From assembly GCA_011316235.1 (NCBI GenBank), contig QQBE01000017.1:62001-126000 (forward strand): a stretch of 64,000 nt of DNA. Reading direction: 5' to 3'. Of the stretch, positions 53,308-63,345 are shown piece by piece. Numbering within the stretch: position 1 is the stretch's first letter; every line of letters starts with the position of its first letter. A program made the position numbers and the translations under genes. The stretch is from Mycothermus thermophilus (Eukaryota > Ascomycota > Sordariomycetes > Sordariales > Chaetomiaceae). The notes below the pieces were generated by a model. The model was not told the origin of the DNA. It saw only the letters and a program-made list of their open reading frames with translations, and ran no database searches.

Positions 53308-55935
53308 GGTGATTGCTGGAGGGGTGGGTTGAGTTGGAATGAAGGGAGGATGGTTTGGGATTGTCGATGAAGAACCCCTCTGCATATGCAGTTCCCGAGG
53401 TTGGTATTTAATCTACGGCCGAGAAGCTACTTCTCCATAACACGGCCCTGGCCAATTGGTAATCCATGACTTGGCTTGTTCCTGTCCGCGGGGTAACTGG
53501 ATTAACAATTCTGGAATTGTGGGGGAGTCCAGGTGGATTGGAAACAAAGAGAACAATGACGTTATCGGTCTCCATCCGAGGATGTTCAGAGCCGCCCCTT
53601 GTTGTTGGAATGCCGAGGATCTCCACTTTGCCATGGAGGAGAGTCCGTATTTCTAAGCCCGTAGAGCCGAGGCAACTTAAATCCGACACCAGGCAAAAAG
53701 AGGGGCATTTTGTAAACCTGGAATTTCCCAACCATGACGGGCAGTGTGTGATTTTGATAACTTTTTGAGATAGGAGGAACTAAGAGAGGGAGTTTGATGT
53801 TGGTTCAACGAAGGCAGCCCCTAACCCTTCCTGCCCTGATATGCCTTCGACTTACGGAGTAGAACGATGAAGGAACTGTGACATCATCGCTCTGGCAGCA
53901 TGGCTTGGCATTTTTCAGGGTCGATACGACGCCCGGAGATGACCATCCCACTGACTCAACGACCTCAACACCAGACAAACCAAAATGACCAACATTCATT
54001 GCAAACCAACCACATTTTCTCAGCGAAATCTCGTTCCTACTCCCGACGGCGACTTGGCCATTCGGTATTGCAAGCGTTGTTTTTGCCAGAAACCCAAGTG
54101 TACTTCCCTCACTAGCACATCCTTTGCTGACGACTAATATAGCGTCACCAATGGTGGGCTGGTGATACCGACCCAACGCCCGCCCCAGGGCCCGGGGCAA
54201 TGCCATATCATGATATGGGTACCTGACGAGGTGACCCGGGGACCCGTCGACAGACGGGCCAGTCCCAACAGCAGGGTGCCAGCCCGTGGGGGCGGCCATC
54301 GTTACCCTCGCTGAGATCTTTTTCGGATCAGGAATGACCGGTCCGACGAGCGTCCCTGATTCAGAGGCGACTCGTATTGAAGATTTCCGGCACTGCCGGA
54401 CAGTCGAAGAGATGAAAGGGTCTCTCAGCAGCTCATTTGACCCCGGCCATACTTATGGGCCGCATTTGGGGCAGCGCAGGGGCCGACCGGCCTGATCAGC
54501 CGCGAGTTTCCGGTAGCGATGAGCTGTCTAGACGGCCAATTGAGCCGTTCGGTGTTTCTTGGGCAGCGCAGAGCTGACCCGGTGGCCGGGGCATCTCAAG
54601 AGGATGACTCCGAGCAATATTTATCTGCGCAGTGGCAATGTCCCTGCGGGTGGCTGGATTGTGCCAGGGGCCCCAGTCAAATTTCCGGCGTTTGACCGGA
54701 TTGCCGGAGCATCGAGAGGATGGCTCTGAGCACGATTCCCGGCAGCGAGACGCTGACCGGATGGCCAATTTAGCCTTGGGTTTTTGTGGCAGCATAGAGT
54801 CTGCCTGGAGCACTTGGTGTGCTCTCTGACGCAGAGTCAGATTCCCTGAGTGGTTGTGGCTACTACGCCTCACCAGGGAGAGGGTGTTGAAGGCCGCAGT
54901 CGTAGTGACTGCCTTAAACCTCTACCCTTCAAAGTCTATGAGGGAATTACTCCTTGAGCTACAAGCCAGGGATCCTCAGACCAAGTCTCCTTGTTTCGTC
55001 AGCGAAAGGCCGACGCAGAGACGGTACATCTGCCCAAGGCGTTTGGGTAGGTGTTTCGGATTACGGCCCTGAGAGCGGCCGGGGAGTGACCCGAGCTCAC
55101 CTCTCTCCTGGGTTGTATCAGATGGCCGGACGATGTCAGGAAGATGTCTCCGAGCAAGTTACCGGCAGCCTTTTTCATTAAAGGCTGACTGGTAGGCAGC
55201 GGATTTGTCGCTGCGGGCCATGGGGGCGTGACCTGGGCCTTTTCAGAAAGATTGTGGGAGGCAGTTCGGCGTGGAGAAAGTTGGCGACAAGAGTGGCTGG
55301 CTTGGGCGTGTTTCCGGGGCACGGCATTGGGTAAGGGAGGCAAAGGACACATGGTGGGATGAATGAGCGCGAACACACGGGGACGTCATATTTTAGGGCG
55401 ATACGTGTCAGGATGTGACGGATTGGGCACGCTGAGGGGGTCATGGCATTGGAGATGGAGGCAACCTGGACAAGGCAGCTGGTGGGCAGGATGGGCACAG
55501 ATGGAACCTGGTGGTGAGGTGTATGGTAGGTGTGTCAGGGTCTGCTATGGGACCACGAAAGTATTGCAATCGAGGGAAGCCTCCTTTTGCCCCAATCTGG
55601 CGTTCCTTGCCTCATTCGGTGATTCAATGTCTTGATTTAGTGCCAACTCCTAAGACTTTCTCCTCCCATGTTCAACCCTCGATGCTCTCCAACGAAGCTG
55701 TGAGCCTAAAACCTGTTCACGGCACGCTAGTTCCGGGAGCCTTTTAACCGGTGGGCCGCAGGTCCTGACCACACGATGTGCTATCATCTTTCTCTGGCAA
55801 AATCCAAGTAACTGGCCACCGCAGTTAAACACTCCCAGTCTATCTTACATTGCCTCTCGCTCAACCATTCTGCAACCTAAGCCCTAACCAAACACCTTCA
55901 GCCTCGATGTATCCAACCTGCTGAACGGTGTTGTC
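53308..55935. other. Gene-poor region with degenerate repeats
   Basis: About 2.6 kb without a supported gene. The first part is the upstream region of the reductase gene. Between about 54430 and 55200 words recur in degenerate form, detailed in the repeat entry. The remainder down to the end of the caleosin gene holds only short ORFs. Confidence 0.6.
54430..55200. repeat. Degenerate tandem-like repeat region
   Basis: GAGGATGACTCCGAGCA (54600) recurs as GAGGATGGCTCTGAGCA (54716) and less exactly at about 55139. GGCCAATTGAGCC (54534) recurs as GGCCAATTTAGCC (54763), and GGGCAGCGCAG occurs at about 54470 and 54561. These shared words lie in similar order with CCGG(C/T)AGCGA words between them, spaced roughly 90-230 bp. 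It reads as an old, decayed minisatellite or repeat array. Confidence 0.55.
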
Positions 55936-57294
55936 TCACTCCCGGTACAGCTTCACCTGTTGCTCAGCAAAACCAAGGGCATTCCGAAGCCCATATCCCT
56001 TGTGCCAACCCTTGCCTTTCTCTCTGGCCTCCTTGATCTTCCAGAAGATGGAGCCCTGGAAGGCTCGTCAGCTCATTAACGCAGGACAGTTGGGAGTATT
56101 TGTGGGGAAGCCTACATCATACGTTCGGCGCAGGTCCTCCTTAGACACGCGACCGTCCTCCTGCAGCAGCAGCCAGGTAGTTCCAAACTCAAACACGGCC
56201 GCGAACCACTGTGGACACCATAACTATTAGCCAGGAAGCCATCACATCGGTGCCGGAGACAAGAGGCCGGAGGAATTCCATCAAGGAAAACTGCAAACGT
56301 GAACCAGACATACCCCGAACGGGTCCGCCACCAGCCTGTTTCCGCGGATCATATCCCACAGCTCGCGACCGGAGAGCGACCCGGAATCACTCTTGTCCCA
56401 CTTGGAGAACATGTCCTCGAACTTCTGCGGCACGAACCGACCCTCAAGGTCGTACACGCCCGTATCGGAGCCATGCTGAACACAAGGTTAGTCGACCACC
56501 CCTTGCTTGTTCTACGGGAAGAAAAGGCATGGATCAATTCGGACCTTGGCCTTGTGGATTCCTCCCACAAACACACGGAACAACGGGTCAGGCCACAGAG
56601 AGAATGCAAGTCGAGTGGGGTACGAGAAGCTGCCGTGGATGATGAACACTGAGAGCAGCGATAACAGGATGTTGAAGCCGAGATCCCGGAATCCTCTATA
56701 GGTGTGCCACGGGTAAATCTCGCCGTCGCGATCACGGTCCCAGAAGAGGATGTGCTGTTGGAGAACGGTCTGGTTGGATCGAAGGCCCGTTAGCATCAGC
56801 CAGTCCGTCAACAAAGTTTGACGATTTGACTTGAAAGGGTGTTTGACGCAGAAGAACGTGACGTCATGGATATCATGACGGTTGCATGATCAAGTCGAGG
56901 ACGCGAGTGAATATGTTGTTGAGAACAAATGGATGGACTACCACAAATATTTATCGAACCAGTGAAAACTTACCATGTCTCTCAGCCCGTCCTTCTTGGA
57001 CTCTTTACTGCCCTCCGGTCTCTCGGCCGACACAGCCAAGTTGGCCCTCGCGATGGCAGGCTTTGGAACTTTCTCCCCGGCCCGGACAGCCTGTGGCCGT
57101 TCCGCGGTAATCGGGCAGTACGACACGGCCGTGGAAAAGCCGACGTCCGGGTCGTGGTACGTCACATCGCGGGCCGGCTCCGAGGGAGGAGGCGACGGCG
57201 GAAGACGGTTGGCATTAGACTTGCCCCCATTGCCGCTGCTCGCGCTGCTGAGCCGGCGGGCAGCTTTGGCTTTGTTGCGGTGTGATTTACCCAT
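55936..57294 (-). CDS. Caleosin (calcium-binding lipid-droplet peroxygenase)
   Basis: Caleosin family: heme peroxygenase that sits on lipid droplets and binds one Ca2+. Exons are 57294-56974, 56769-56545, 56475-56314, 56208-56116 and 56055-55936, giving 306 residues. All phases are 0, and each join rebuilds a conserved stretch. The EF-hand loop with its heme-linked His lies in QQHILFWDRDRDGEIY. The central hydrophobic segment (FNILLSLLSVFIIHGSFSYP) is followed by the Pro-rich turn. KAKHGSDTGVYDLEGRF crosses intron 2, and FVPQKFEDMFSKWDK is the C-terminal signature. The second His (in HGSDTG) is the expected second heme ligand. Residues before about 107 form an unconserved, Ser/Pro-rich N-terminal extension. 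Intron 1 is 204 nt. Confidence 0.94.
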
Positions 57295-57919
57295 GGCTCT
57301 TATCGTTGTTGACGACCAGGATGTGAGAGAAAATACGTTGGGGAAAGGGGGAAGTTGGCCCTGGGATTTGGAAACAAGCAGGAGAAATCGCCAGTGGGTT
57401 CAACTTGAGTGATTTTGAACCGGCCCCGAGAAATCAGCACATGCTGCCGTCTGATGTGTCAGAGGGGTTTCCGTCTTGAGGGCGGATTCTGACGTCACGA
57501 TGAGGGATGGCGGCAGTTGTGTTCCCTCCACAGATGTGGATGGGACCCCATCCATGGATGTTCAACCATCGAGGATCGACTGCGCAGACATGTTTGCCAG
57601 GTAATAATGTGCACACCAACCAAGCGAAACCGCCACAGGCATTAAGTACTGTCATCATGCCACAGCATCGGCTTTGTGTGCGAGGCCGAGACCATGATGT
57701 ATGTGGTGGTTTTGCTCAATTTTGTTTGACTGGGGTTAGGTGTGGGGTTGGGGTTAGGGATAGGGGCTCTCCCCTTGTGCAAAGATCAAAAATGTTGATA
57801 AAAAAAGGAAAAGAACAACAGCCAACCGGGGAATAAGAAGAACATGAAAAATTTGGGATAAAAAGAAAAGAAAAAACCGAATCTATAACAATGGAATGAA
57901 AAGGCAAAAAATATATGTG
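57295..57919. other. Intergenic region next to tRNA-Glu
   Basis: Includes a purine-rich A-stretch (about 57780-57890) and a short GGGGTTAGG/GGTTAGGG-rich word group at about 57733-57762. No gene seen. Confidence 0.5.
57904..57910 (-). terminator. RNA polymerase III terminator of tRNA-Glu
   Basis: A run of six A on the + strand (57905-57910) is T6 on the - strand, about 10 nt past the 3' end of the tRNA, as Pol III termination needs. Confidence 0.7.
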
Positions 57920-58011
57920 ACTCGGATACCGGGAGTCGAACCCGGGGCTGTTGAGGGAGTAGTCAATCCTGAGGATTGAGAGTCAACGATGTTACCGCTA
58001 CACCATACCCG
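57920..58011 (-). tRNA. tRNA-Glu(CTC) with 21-nt intron
   Basis: Reading on the - strand from 58011: the acceptor stem TCGGGTA pairs with TATCCGA (one G-T), and the D arm is of the GTGTAGCGGTAACAT type as in other eukaryotic Glu tRNAs. The anticodon stem GTTGA/TCAAC encloses loop CTCTCA + C once a 21-nt intron after position 37 is removed, giving anticodon CTC. The T arm CCCCGGGTTCGACTCCCGG completes the cloverleaf. The discriminator base is G. An internal hairpin CAATCC/GGATTG spans the exon-intron border and probably helps tRNA endonuclease recognition. Confidence 0.93.
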
Positions 58012-58662
58012 ACTAATCAGATGTGGCTTCCGATTTTGGTTGTGGGGCAGCCGGATCCCGTCCTCCTTATTGGACAGCTCTGGATTCTTGACCAGGTCGT
58101 TGCTGACATGGAGGAACACCAGGACGGCGATGGATGATAGAGCATAATTATACGAGGTAGTAGCCACAATCCTTTTGGACACATTTAATCCTACCTGCGC
58201 TGGGAATGTAGGATTGGGGAACCAGGTGTGGGGGAATCCGCCGGACTGGCATTTTGCACAACTGGAAGAGTACCATGCGAGGTATTTACCCGCCCTTGGT
58301 CATCAGATGTGCCAATCATCTCAAAGCTTCTCGATATAGGTTGACGAGAAAGAGGATGGAGACAAACTAGTGCAGAGTGAGTGCTTGCCCTACTCGTCTG
58401 GACACGCAAGTGCACCCGTGGATGCAACCTGGACTAGGATTGCAGAAAACAACAGCAACCTGCTCCTGTCGATCACTCAAACAAACCGCGGAAAGAACAT
58501 TTTGCGTGTTCCCAATCTCTAGGCGGTGGCTTTCCAGATCGCTTCTTCCCGGTGGCTCGGTCACTTCAGTATCTGTTTTGCGGTCGACATTAGCATGGTC
58601 GGTGACTTGTCCCTCAACTGATGTTACCACCCTGAACATACTGCCTGATATTCTTGATCACA
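58012..58662. other. Intergenic region upstream of the GH2 gene
   Basis: Contains the promoter of the glucosaminidase gene. An ORF from 58377 overlaps its 5' end in another frame and is not supported. Confidence 0.5.
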
Positions 58663-61395
58663 ATGCTTACTCGGCGACTGACAGTCGCTCTGAGTCTGTT
58701 TTCCACCCTATGTCAAGCTACGCTACCTCTGGTCTCACGTCCTGGGGACACTGCAGCGATCCCTTCATGGAACCTCACGTCCTCTGCGCACGTGGCGAGC
58801 AACCTGAGTGCCCTCTCCCAAGTTGGAATCGACACAACCGCATGGACCCATGTCCCGACTTCGAGGTGCACCCTCATGGGATGTCTCATTGAGGCCGGCA
58901 AGCTCAGTGAGGGTCACTTGTTCTATTCGGACAACCTCCGCCAAGTCGACGCAAAGCAGTTCTCGGTCCCCTGGATCTACCGTCACGAGTTCACCATTGA
59001 GCCTAGCCCTGGCAAGCACTTCTTTCTTCAAACTCACGGGATTTCGTCGCGGGCAGATATCTTTCTCAACGGACACCAAATTGTCACAAAGGAGCACCAA
59101 GCCGGGTCGTACCATGGACGGACGTACTGGATCACCGACTACGTCCGTGAACGGAACTCCCTTGTCGTCCAAGTCTATCCAACAGATTACTACCGGGACC
59201 TCGCTGTTGGATGGATCGACTGGAACCCCTGGCCGGCTGACAATGGCACCGGCATCTGGCGTGATATTGAGATTCGACAAACTGGAGATGTCCGCCTGGA
59301 CCCGTTGCGGGTCATCACTGACGTTGGCAAAGCTCTCGAAGCAGAGCCCGCAACGGTCACACTCCGAACGAAGATTCACAACATGGCGCGCCGATCTCTC
59401 CGAGTGAAAGCAACCGCAACGGTGGTTCTGGAGTCGGGCGCCGGCGAGCCCATAGTCTGTACCAAGGAGCTCACTGTTCCCCCGGGGCCAGACTCTACAA
59501 TGGACCTGACCATTGACGCCATTATCCCCAAACCTCGGATTTGGTGGCCGCGGCAATGGGGCAAGCAGCCTCTCTATAACGCAACTCTCACCGTTACCAC
59601 CAACGCGGATTCGGACACAGCCTCAGACCGGGCATTCACAACATTCGGCCTTCGTTCCGTGCACCGCACCCTCAACTCCTTCAACGACACCACGTTTTGG
59701 ATCAATCATCGCCCTTTCCAGGTCCTTGCAGCGGGCTACACTCCTAACATGTTTCTGCGCACGTCCCCGAGAGATTGGTCACGAACCCTCGCCTACTCTG
59801 CTGCCCTTGGCCTCAATACGATCCGTCTGGAGGGCAAACTTGAACACCCTGGCCTGTATGACCTCGCCGACCGTGCCGGTATCATGCTTCTCCCAGGATG
59901 GGAGTGCTGCGACAAGTGGGAGGCCTGGCCATACAATGACCACCAGCCTTCCGACCTCTTGAGAATTGGGAAGTGGTTGGACGCCGACTATTGGGATGCC
60001 AAAGGCAGCATGCTCCATGAAGCTTCCATGATGCAATCTCATCCGAGCGTGTTAGCATTCCTGATTGGGAGCGATTTTGCGCCTGATGAGCGTGCCACAC
60101 GGGGTTATGTGGAGGCGTTCAAGGCGGTGGACTGGCAAGTGCCCGTGATCGCAGCGGCTGCCACGGGGCGGGGATACATCTCAAATGAGCTGACAGGGCC
60201 GTCGGGGATGAAAATGGATGGACCGTACGACTGGGTGCCGCCAACATACTGGTGGGATGGAAGGCCTGGGGCTGATGGTAGGCAGGGTAGGTTGGGGGCT
60301 GCGTTTGGGTTTGGCTCCGAACTTGGTTCAGGCGTGGGAACACCGGAGCTGTCGTCTCTGCAGAAGTTTCTCACTGATAGGGAGATCCAGGACCTCTGGA
60401 GAAATCCCAACAAAACCCTTTACCACATGTCTCGCGAGGGCTCCGAGTTCACGACACGGACTATCTACAACGCAGCACTGTGGCGCCGGTGGGGAGCACC
60501 GAAGAGCCTGGACGACTATCTCATCAAGGCCCAGCTGATGGACTACGAAGCAACGAGGGCACAATTTGAGGCGTACGGTGCTATGTGGAATGGTCCCAGG
60601 CCTGCCACTGGTCTGGTCTACTGGATGCTCAACGCCGCATGGCCGTCGCTTCACTGGCAGCTCTACGACTACTACATGCGTCCGGCAGGGGCGTTCTTCG
60701 GGGCTCAAATGGCGACAAGGATCGAACATGTGGTTTTCGACTCTACCACACGGAATGTCTGGATCATCAACAGGTCCTTGGACCGGAGTGGCCGGCGTCG
60801 TGTCGAGGTGGATGTGTTGAGCAAACATGGCGAAATACTTCACACGGGTATCCTCAGAGCCGAGGCAGAGCCTAACAAGAGCATCCATGTTGGCTCGCTT
60901 GACCAGCCTGTGGCCAGAGCTCTGGAAAAGCAAGACGTGGTATTCCTTCGTTTGGCGTTGCGCGATGATGAAAGTGGGCGCCTGCTCAGCCGCAATGTGT
61001 ACTGGGTCTCGAAAACGACCGATGTCTTGAACTGGAACCGGTCGGAATGGTATTACACGCCGGTGAGCAGATACGCTGATTTCACCGCGCTGAACGCCCT
61101 CTCACCTGCCCGTGTGGTGGTGACGGCAGCGAGGGATGTGGACGCTGACGGAGAATTTGTTGAAGTGAGGCTCGAGGCAAAGACAAAAGTCCCGGCCTTT
61201 TTCATCAATGTCAGGGTGCTGGATAGGGACGGGAACGAGGTACTCCCGGTGACATGGAGTGAGAATTATGTGACTCTTTGGCCAGAGGAGGTCATTGTGC
61301 TGAAAGCCAGGCGGGTGGCGGATGAACCATGGGATCCGAAGGAGGTGACGGTGATGGGGAAAAATGTGGAGTTCCAACGAGTGAAACTTGCTTGA
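58663..61395 (+). CDS. Secreted GH2 exo-beta-D-glucosaminidase
   Basis: Intronless gene of 910 residues. It probably releases glucosamine from the non-reducing ends of chitosan or chitosan oligomers. It opens with a signal peptide (MLTRRLTVALSLFSTLCQA, cleavage near 19). A GH2 sugar-binding domain follows (QTHGISSRADIFLNGHQI, VGWIDWNPWPADNGTGIWRD), then an immunoglobulin-like domain and the catalytic barrel (NTIRLEGKLEHPGLYDLADRAG, LLPGWECCDKWE). The acid/base and nucleophile are probably D471 (FLIGSDFAPDE) and E553 (GFGSELGSG), at the positions where the bacterial exo-chitosanase CsxA has its catalytic pair; that comparison is from memory. C-terminal beta domains complete the usual length. 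Beta-mannosidase is the main alternative. Two tRNA genes flank it. Confidence 0.88.
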   Translation: MLTRRLTVALSLFSTLCQATLPLVSRPGDTAAIPSWNLTSSAHVASNLSALSQVGIDTTAWTHVPTSRCTLMGCLIEAGKLSEGHLFYSDNLRQVDAKQFSVPWIYRHEFTIEPSPGKHFFLQTHGISSRADIFLNGHQIVTKEHQAGSYHGRTYWITDYVRERNSLVVQVYPTDYYRDLAVGWIDWNPWPADNGTGIWRDIEIRQTGDVRLDPLRVITDVGKALEAEPATVTLRTKIHNMARRSLRVKATATVVLESGAGEPIVCTKELTVPPGPDSTMDLTIDAIIPKPRIWWPRQWGKQPLYNATLTVTTNADSDTASDRAFTTFGLRSVHRTLNSFNDTTFWINHRPFQVLAAGYTPNMFLRTSPRDWSRTLAYSAALGLNTIRLEGKLEHPGLYDLADRAGIMLLPGWECCDKWEAWPYNDHQPSDLLRIGKWLDADYWDAKGSMLHEASMMQSHPSVLAFLIGSDFAPDERATRGYVEAFKAVDWQVPVIAAAATGRGYISNELTGPSGMKMDGPYDWVPPTYWWDGRPGADGRQGRLGAAFGFGSELGSGVGTPELSSLQKFLTDREIQDLWRNPNKTLYHMSREGSEFTTRTIYNAALWRRWGAPKSLDDYLIKAQLMDYEATRAQFEAYGAMWNGPRPATGLVYWMLNAAWPSLHWQLYDYYMRPAGAFFGAQMATRIEHVVFDSTTRNVWIINRSLDRSGRRRVEVDVLSKHGEILHTGILRAEAEPNKSIHVGSLDQPVARALEKQDVVFLRLALRDDESGRLLSRNVYWVSKTTDVLNWNRSEWYYTPVSRYADFTALNALSPARVVVTAARDVDADGEFVEVRLEAKTKVPAFFINVRVLDRDGNEVLPVTWSENYVTLWPEEVIVLKARRVADEPWDPKEVTVMGKNVEFQRVKLA

Positions 61396-61796
61396 AGCTT
61401 GGAATAACTCCTCTTGACCATGAGGTAGAGAGCTTGGGCCTGCTAGGAATGGGGGATCGTACGTGAAGAGTGAGATCAGGAATGGGAACGAAGCGCCAAG
61501 TGGGAATATTAGCTGCACAACAACACCTTTGATAGCTGGAGCTCAGGATCTTGCGTGTACTCAACCATTGTTTGCCATCCGTATGGATTCTTTCGCTTTG
61601 CAATTTTGGTCTCTTCTTCGAGTATCCATCCAGCACAGAAAAGCAGCTTCGGCCGAGGACTTTCCGGTGGAAAGACGATGTGACGTCACAGACGGGCTGT
61701 CAACGGCTGTTGTCAACTGGCAGTCTGGCACCCCTGCAGCCCGGGCCACAAGTACTCTTACCCCGGTCGCCCATCTCAACAAACAGGACTAGCCAG
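61396..61796. other. Intergenic region
   Basis: Separates the glucosaminidase gene and tRNA-Lys. It contains a CTTCGGCCGAGGACTTTCC-like G/C patch; no further gene seen. Confidence 0.5.
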
Positions 61797-61881
61797 GCCC
61801 GGCTAGCTCAATCGGTAGAGCGTGAGACTCTTAAAAGAGGTCACAATCTCAAGGTTGCGGGTTCGACCCCCGCGTCGGGCT
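61797..61881 (+). tRNA. tRNA-Lys(CTT) with 12-nt intron
   Basis: The acceptor stem GCCCGGC pairs with GTCGGGC (G-C, one G-T). The A box TAGCTCAATCGGTAGAGC forms the D arm. The anticodon stem TGAGA/TCTCA encloses loop CTCTTA + A with a 12-nt intron removed after position 37, giving anticodon CTT (Lys). The T arm GCGGGTTCGACCCCCGC contains the B box. A T6 run follows. Confidence 0.94.
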
Positions 61882-61901
61882 CAATCCCCGGCAGCGATGC
61901 C

Positions 61902-61907
61902 TTTTTT
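61902..61907 (+). terminator. RNA polymerase III terminator of tRNA-Lys
   Basis: A run of six T about 20 nt past the 3' end of tRNA-Lys, followed by more T-rich sequence. Confidence 0.7.
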
Positions 61908-62173
61908 CTTTCTTTTTCTTGTTTTCGAATCTCTTTTCCAATGCCTTTTCTCTTCGTTGCTTATTTGTTTTATTTTTATTTTTTATTCCTATGGCATAAT
62001 TATATGCCGATGTTGCGCGTAGGTATGTGAAAGAATAAGGTCTTTCCTCAACGCTTGTCTGGCTTACCTTCATCACGAAGAACAGGCGTCAAGAAGATTA
62101 TAATGCAGCAATCCCGAGCTCTTGATTATTGCCTGGCTATCAACCCTATCGATAATTCCGTCACAGACATTTT

Positions 62174-63345
62174 TTAGTCAATCTTGATCCCGATCTTTCC
62201 AAGGTGTTTGGCCGATGCCTGAGCACTTGTCAGTGATGTCACTCTTTCCAAGCCTCACACACCACCCGAGTCTCAAACAAACGGGACTTACCATGTACTC
62301 ATATGCCTCTTTCACTTCGTCCAAGGTGAAGACCCTTTTGTCGAGGACCGGCTTGATCTCATGCTTCTCCATGAACTCCACCATCTCCTCCAGCTGCTCC
62401 CTCGAACCAACATAAATTCCCCGAATGGTGCACACCCTGGACAGCACCTCCATGATGTTGTCCTTCGGGCTCACTCCGGTCAGCAACCCGATCACCGAAA
62501 TCACACCTTCCATCCTCACCGCCACCAGGCTCTGCGTCATGGTTCCCTGCCCGCCAACCTCGATCACGTTGTCCACCCCTTCCCCGCCGGGGGTGAGCTT
62601 CTTTGCCGTCTCTCCCCAATTGGGATCCTTCCTGTAGTTGATGACATGGTCCGCGCCGAGCTTCTTCAGCAGCTCCTCCTTTTCTTTGGTCGAAGTCGTC
62701 GCTATCACCGTAGCCCCAGCGGCCTTTGCAAACTGCAGCGCGAAGAGACTCACACCGCCCGTTCCCTGCACCAGCACTGTCTCATCCTTCTGCAACCTCT
62801 TCAAGCCAAAGAGCGCGTTCCAGCTCGTCAGCGCCGCACACGTGAGCGTGGCCGCTTCAACGAAGTCAAGGTGCTTGGGCATGCGCGCTAACCCCTCCTG
62901 GTCTAGAGCACCATATTGTCTCAACGTGCCGTCGATGCAGCCACCAAGGCCGGTTTTGCTAGCTGCTGGAGTGATGGGATTGCGGATGTGGCCCTGGTTG
63001 AACAGGGTAACGACTTTGTCACCGGGCTTCCACTTGGTCACCTTGGCGCCTACGGCCACGACTTCACCTGCGCCATCGGACCCAGCGACGACTGGGAGAT
63101 TGAGGGGGAAGGGGTATTTGCTCTGTTTGCGGATGTTAGGAGGCAGGTGAGGCTTCCGGAGAGCTATGGACACTTACCCTGGGGATGAGCAAATCGCGGA
63201 AGTTGAGGGACGCCCCGCGGAATCGCACAAGGACATCATTGTCTCCAGGCTTTGGGACGGGGGCAGAGGGCTGGAACACAAGGGTTTCAAACTCCTTGCC
63301 TTCGCCTTGGATAACCCATTGCTTCTGAGTTTTTGGAATCGACAT
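62174..63345 (-). CDS. Zinc-independent MDR alcohol dehydrogenase/quinone oxidoreductase-like
   Basis: NAD(P)H-dependent medium-chain oxidoreductase; substrate unknown. Exons are 63345-63178, 63122-62292 and 62218-62174, giving 347 residues. The introns (55 and 73 nt) have GTAAGT donors. The N-terminus is MSIPKTQKQWVIQGEGKEF. LNFRDLLIPR, split by intron 1 from SKYPFPLNLPVVAGSDGAGEV, is the catalytic-domain entry of the zinc-less group. The Rossmann motif is VLVQGTGGVSLFALQFAKAAG. ADHVINYRKDPNWGE follows, and the C-terminus (ASAKHLGKIGIKID) appears only after intron 2 is removed. Zinc-binding cysteines are absent. It is the second MDR enzyme in the window but is clearly a different subgroup from the one at 52-53 kb. 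Confidence 0.9.
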
